Shown here one piece after another: positions 63,973 to 64,000 of a stretch of 64,000 nucleotides of DNA. A program made the translations under genes and the position numbers. The stretch comes from an uncultured Bdellovibrionales bacterium. GTDB lineage: Bacteria; Bdellovibrionota; Bdellovibrionia; Bdellovibrionales; Bdellovibrionaceae. Position 1 is the stretch's first letter, and each line of letters begins with the position of its first letter. The stretch is from the NCBI GenBank assembly GCA_903926205.1, contig CAIYID010000085.1, positions 44,059-108,058 of the forward strand, written 5' to 3'. A model generated the notes under the pieces. That model was not told the origin of the DNA. It ran no database searches and worked only from the letters and a program-made list of their open reading frames with translations.

Positions 63973-64000
63973 TTTTCCCCCTATAGTTCACATATTTCAA

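Overview
The window looks like chromosomal DNA of a Gram-negative predatory-type bacterium of the Bdellovibrionota (Bdellovibrio and relatives). This placement is an inference from the mix of genes: a FHA/TonB-like AgmX-PglI protein, a complete Bat aerotolerance operon, two lytic transglycosylases, and a free-standing cyclic-di-GMP aptamer RNA resembling the massively expressed attack-phase RNA reported in Bdellovibrio. GC content is low to middle 40s percent by eye. Almost all of the window is densely packed genes. I saw no tRNA, rRNA, insertion sequence, prophage or CRISPR array.

Layout. 1-3.8 kb: a minus-strand zapA-fau-rny-tyrS operon. 4.1-6.1 kb: an L,D-transpeptidase-like protein and an MFS transporter. 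6.1-15.1 kb: two minus-strand pairs, smc-ftsY and glyQS-ppdK. 15.2-17.4 kb: a small dihaem protein, a J-domain-like membrane protein, an Mrp-type ATPase without its usual cysteine pair, and a CoA-binding protein. 17.5-18.05 kb: a non-coding RNA with a c-di-GMP-I (GEMM) aptamer, its own terminator and no gene behind it. 18.4-19.7 kb: small exported proteins of unknown role. 19.7-31.7 kb: minus-strand envelope genes (MltD-like and Slt-like transglycosylases, then moxR-DUF58-unknown-batA-batB-batC-batD). 31.8-36.1 kb: a protease-like protein with a lost catalytic Glu, DUF1844, an HtrA protease and an ABC-F ATPase with a degenerate second site. 36.3-39.1 kb: an unknown basic-tailed protein, a DTW-domain tRNA modifier, and a cold-shock protein/DEAD-box helicase pair.

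39.2-52.6 kb is a ten-gene plus-strand alpha-glucan operon. It encodes an amylomaltase, exported pullulanase and alpha-amylase, a maltodextrin ABC importer whose binding protein is fused to the MalF-type permease, MalG, MalK, a ROK sugar kinase, an EamA transporter and a ClC-type channel. Most junctions are 4-base ATGA-type overlaps. The set would break branched glucan outside the cytoplasm, import the oligosaccharides and phosphorylate the glucose; in a predator the natural substrate could be prey glycogen (inference).

52.6-57.9 kb holds uvrA, a Fur-family regulator and the FHA/AgmX protein. Around 58.5 kb two broken-looking reading frames meet. 58.7-61.4 kb is a compact minus-strand cluster of a predicted outer-membrane barrel, a heptahaem, a dihaem lipoprotein and a tetrahaem cytochrome, all translationally coupled. 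It has the composition of a porin-cytochrome electron conduit. A CBS-domain protein, a monohaem cytochrome and an FG-GAP-repeat protein follow to the window end.

The two items most worth pursuing are the orphan c-di-GMP aptamer RNA (17.5-18.05 kb) and the porin-multihaem cytochrome cluster (58.7-61.4 kb).
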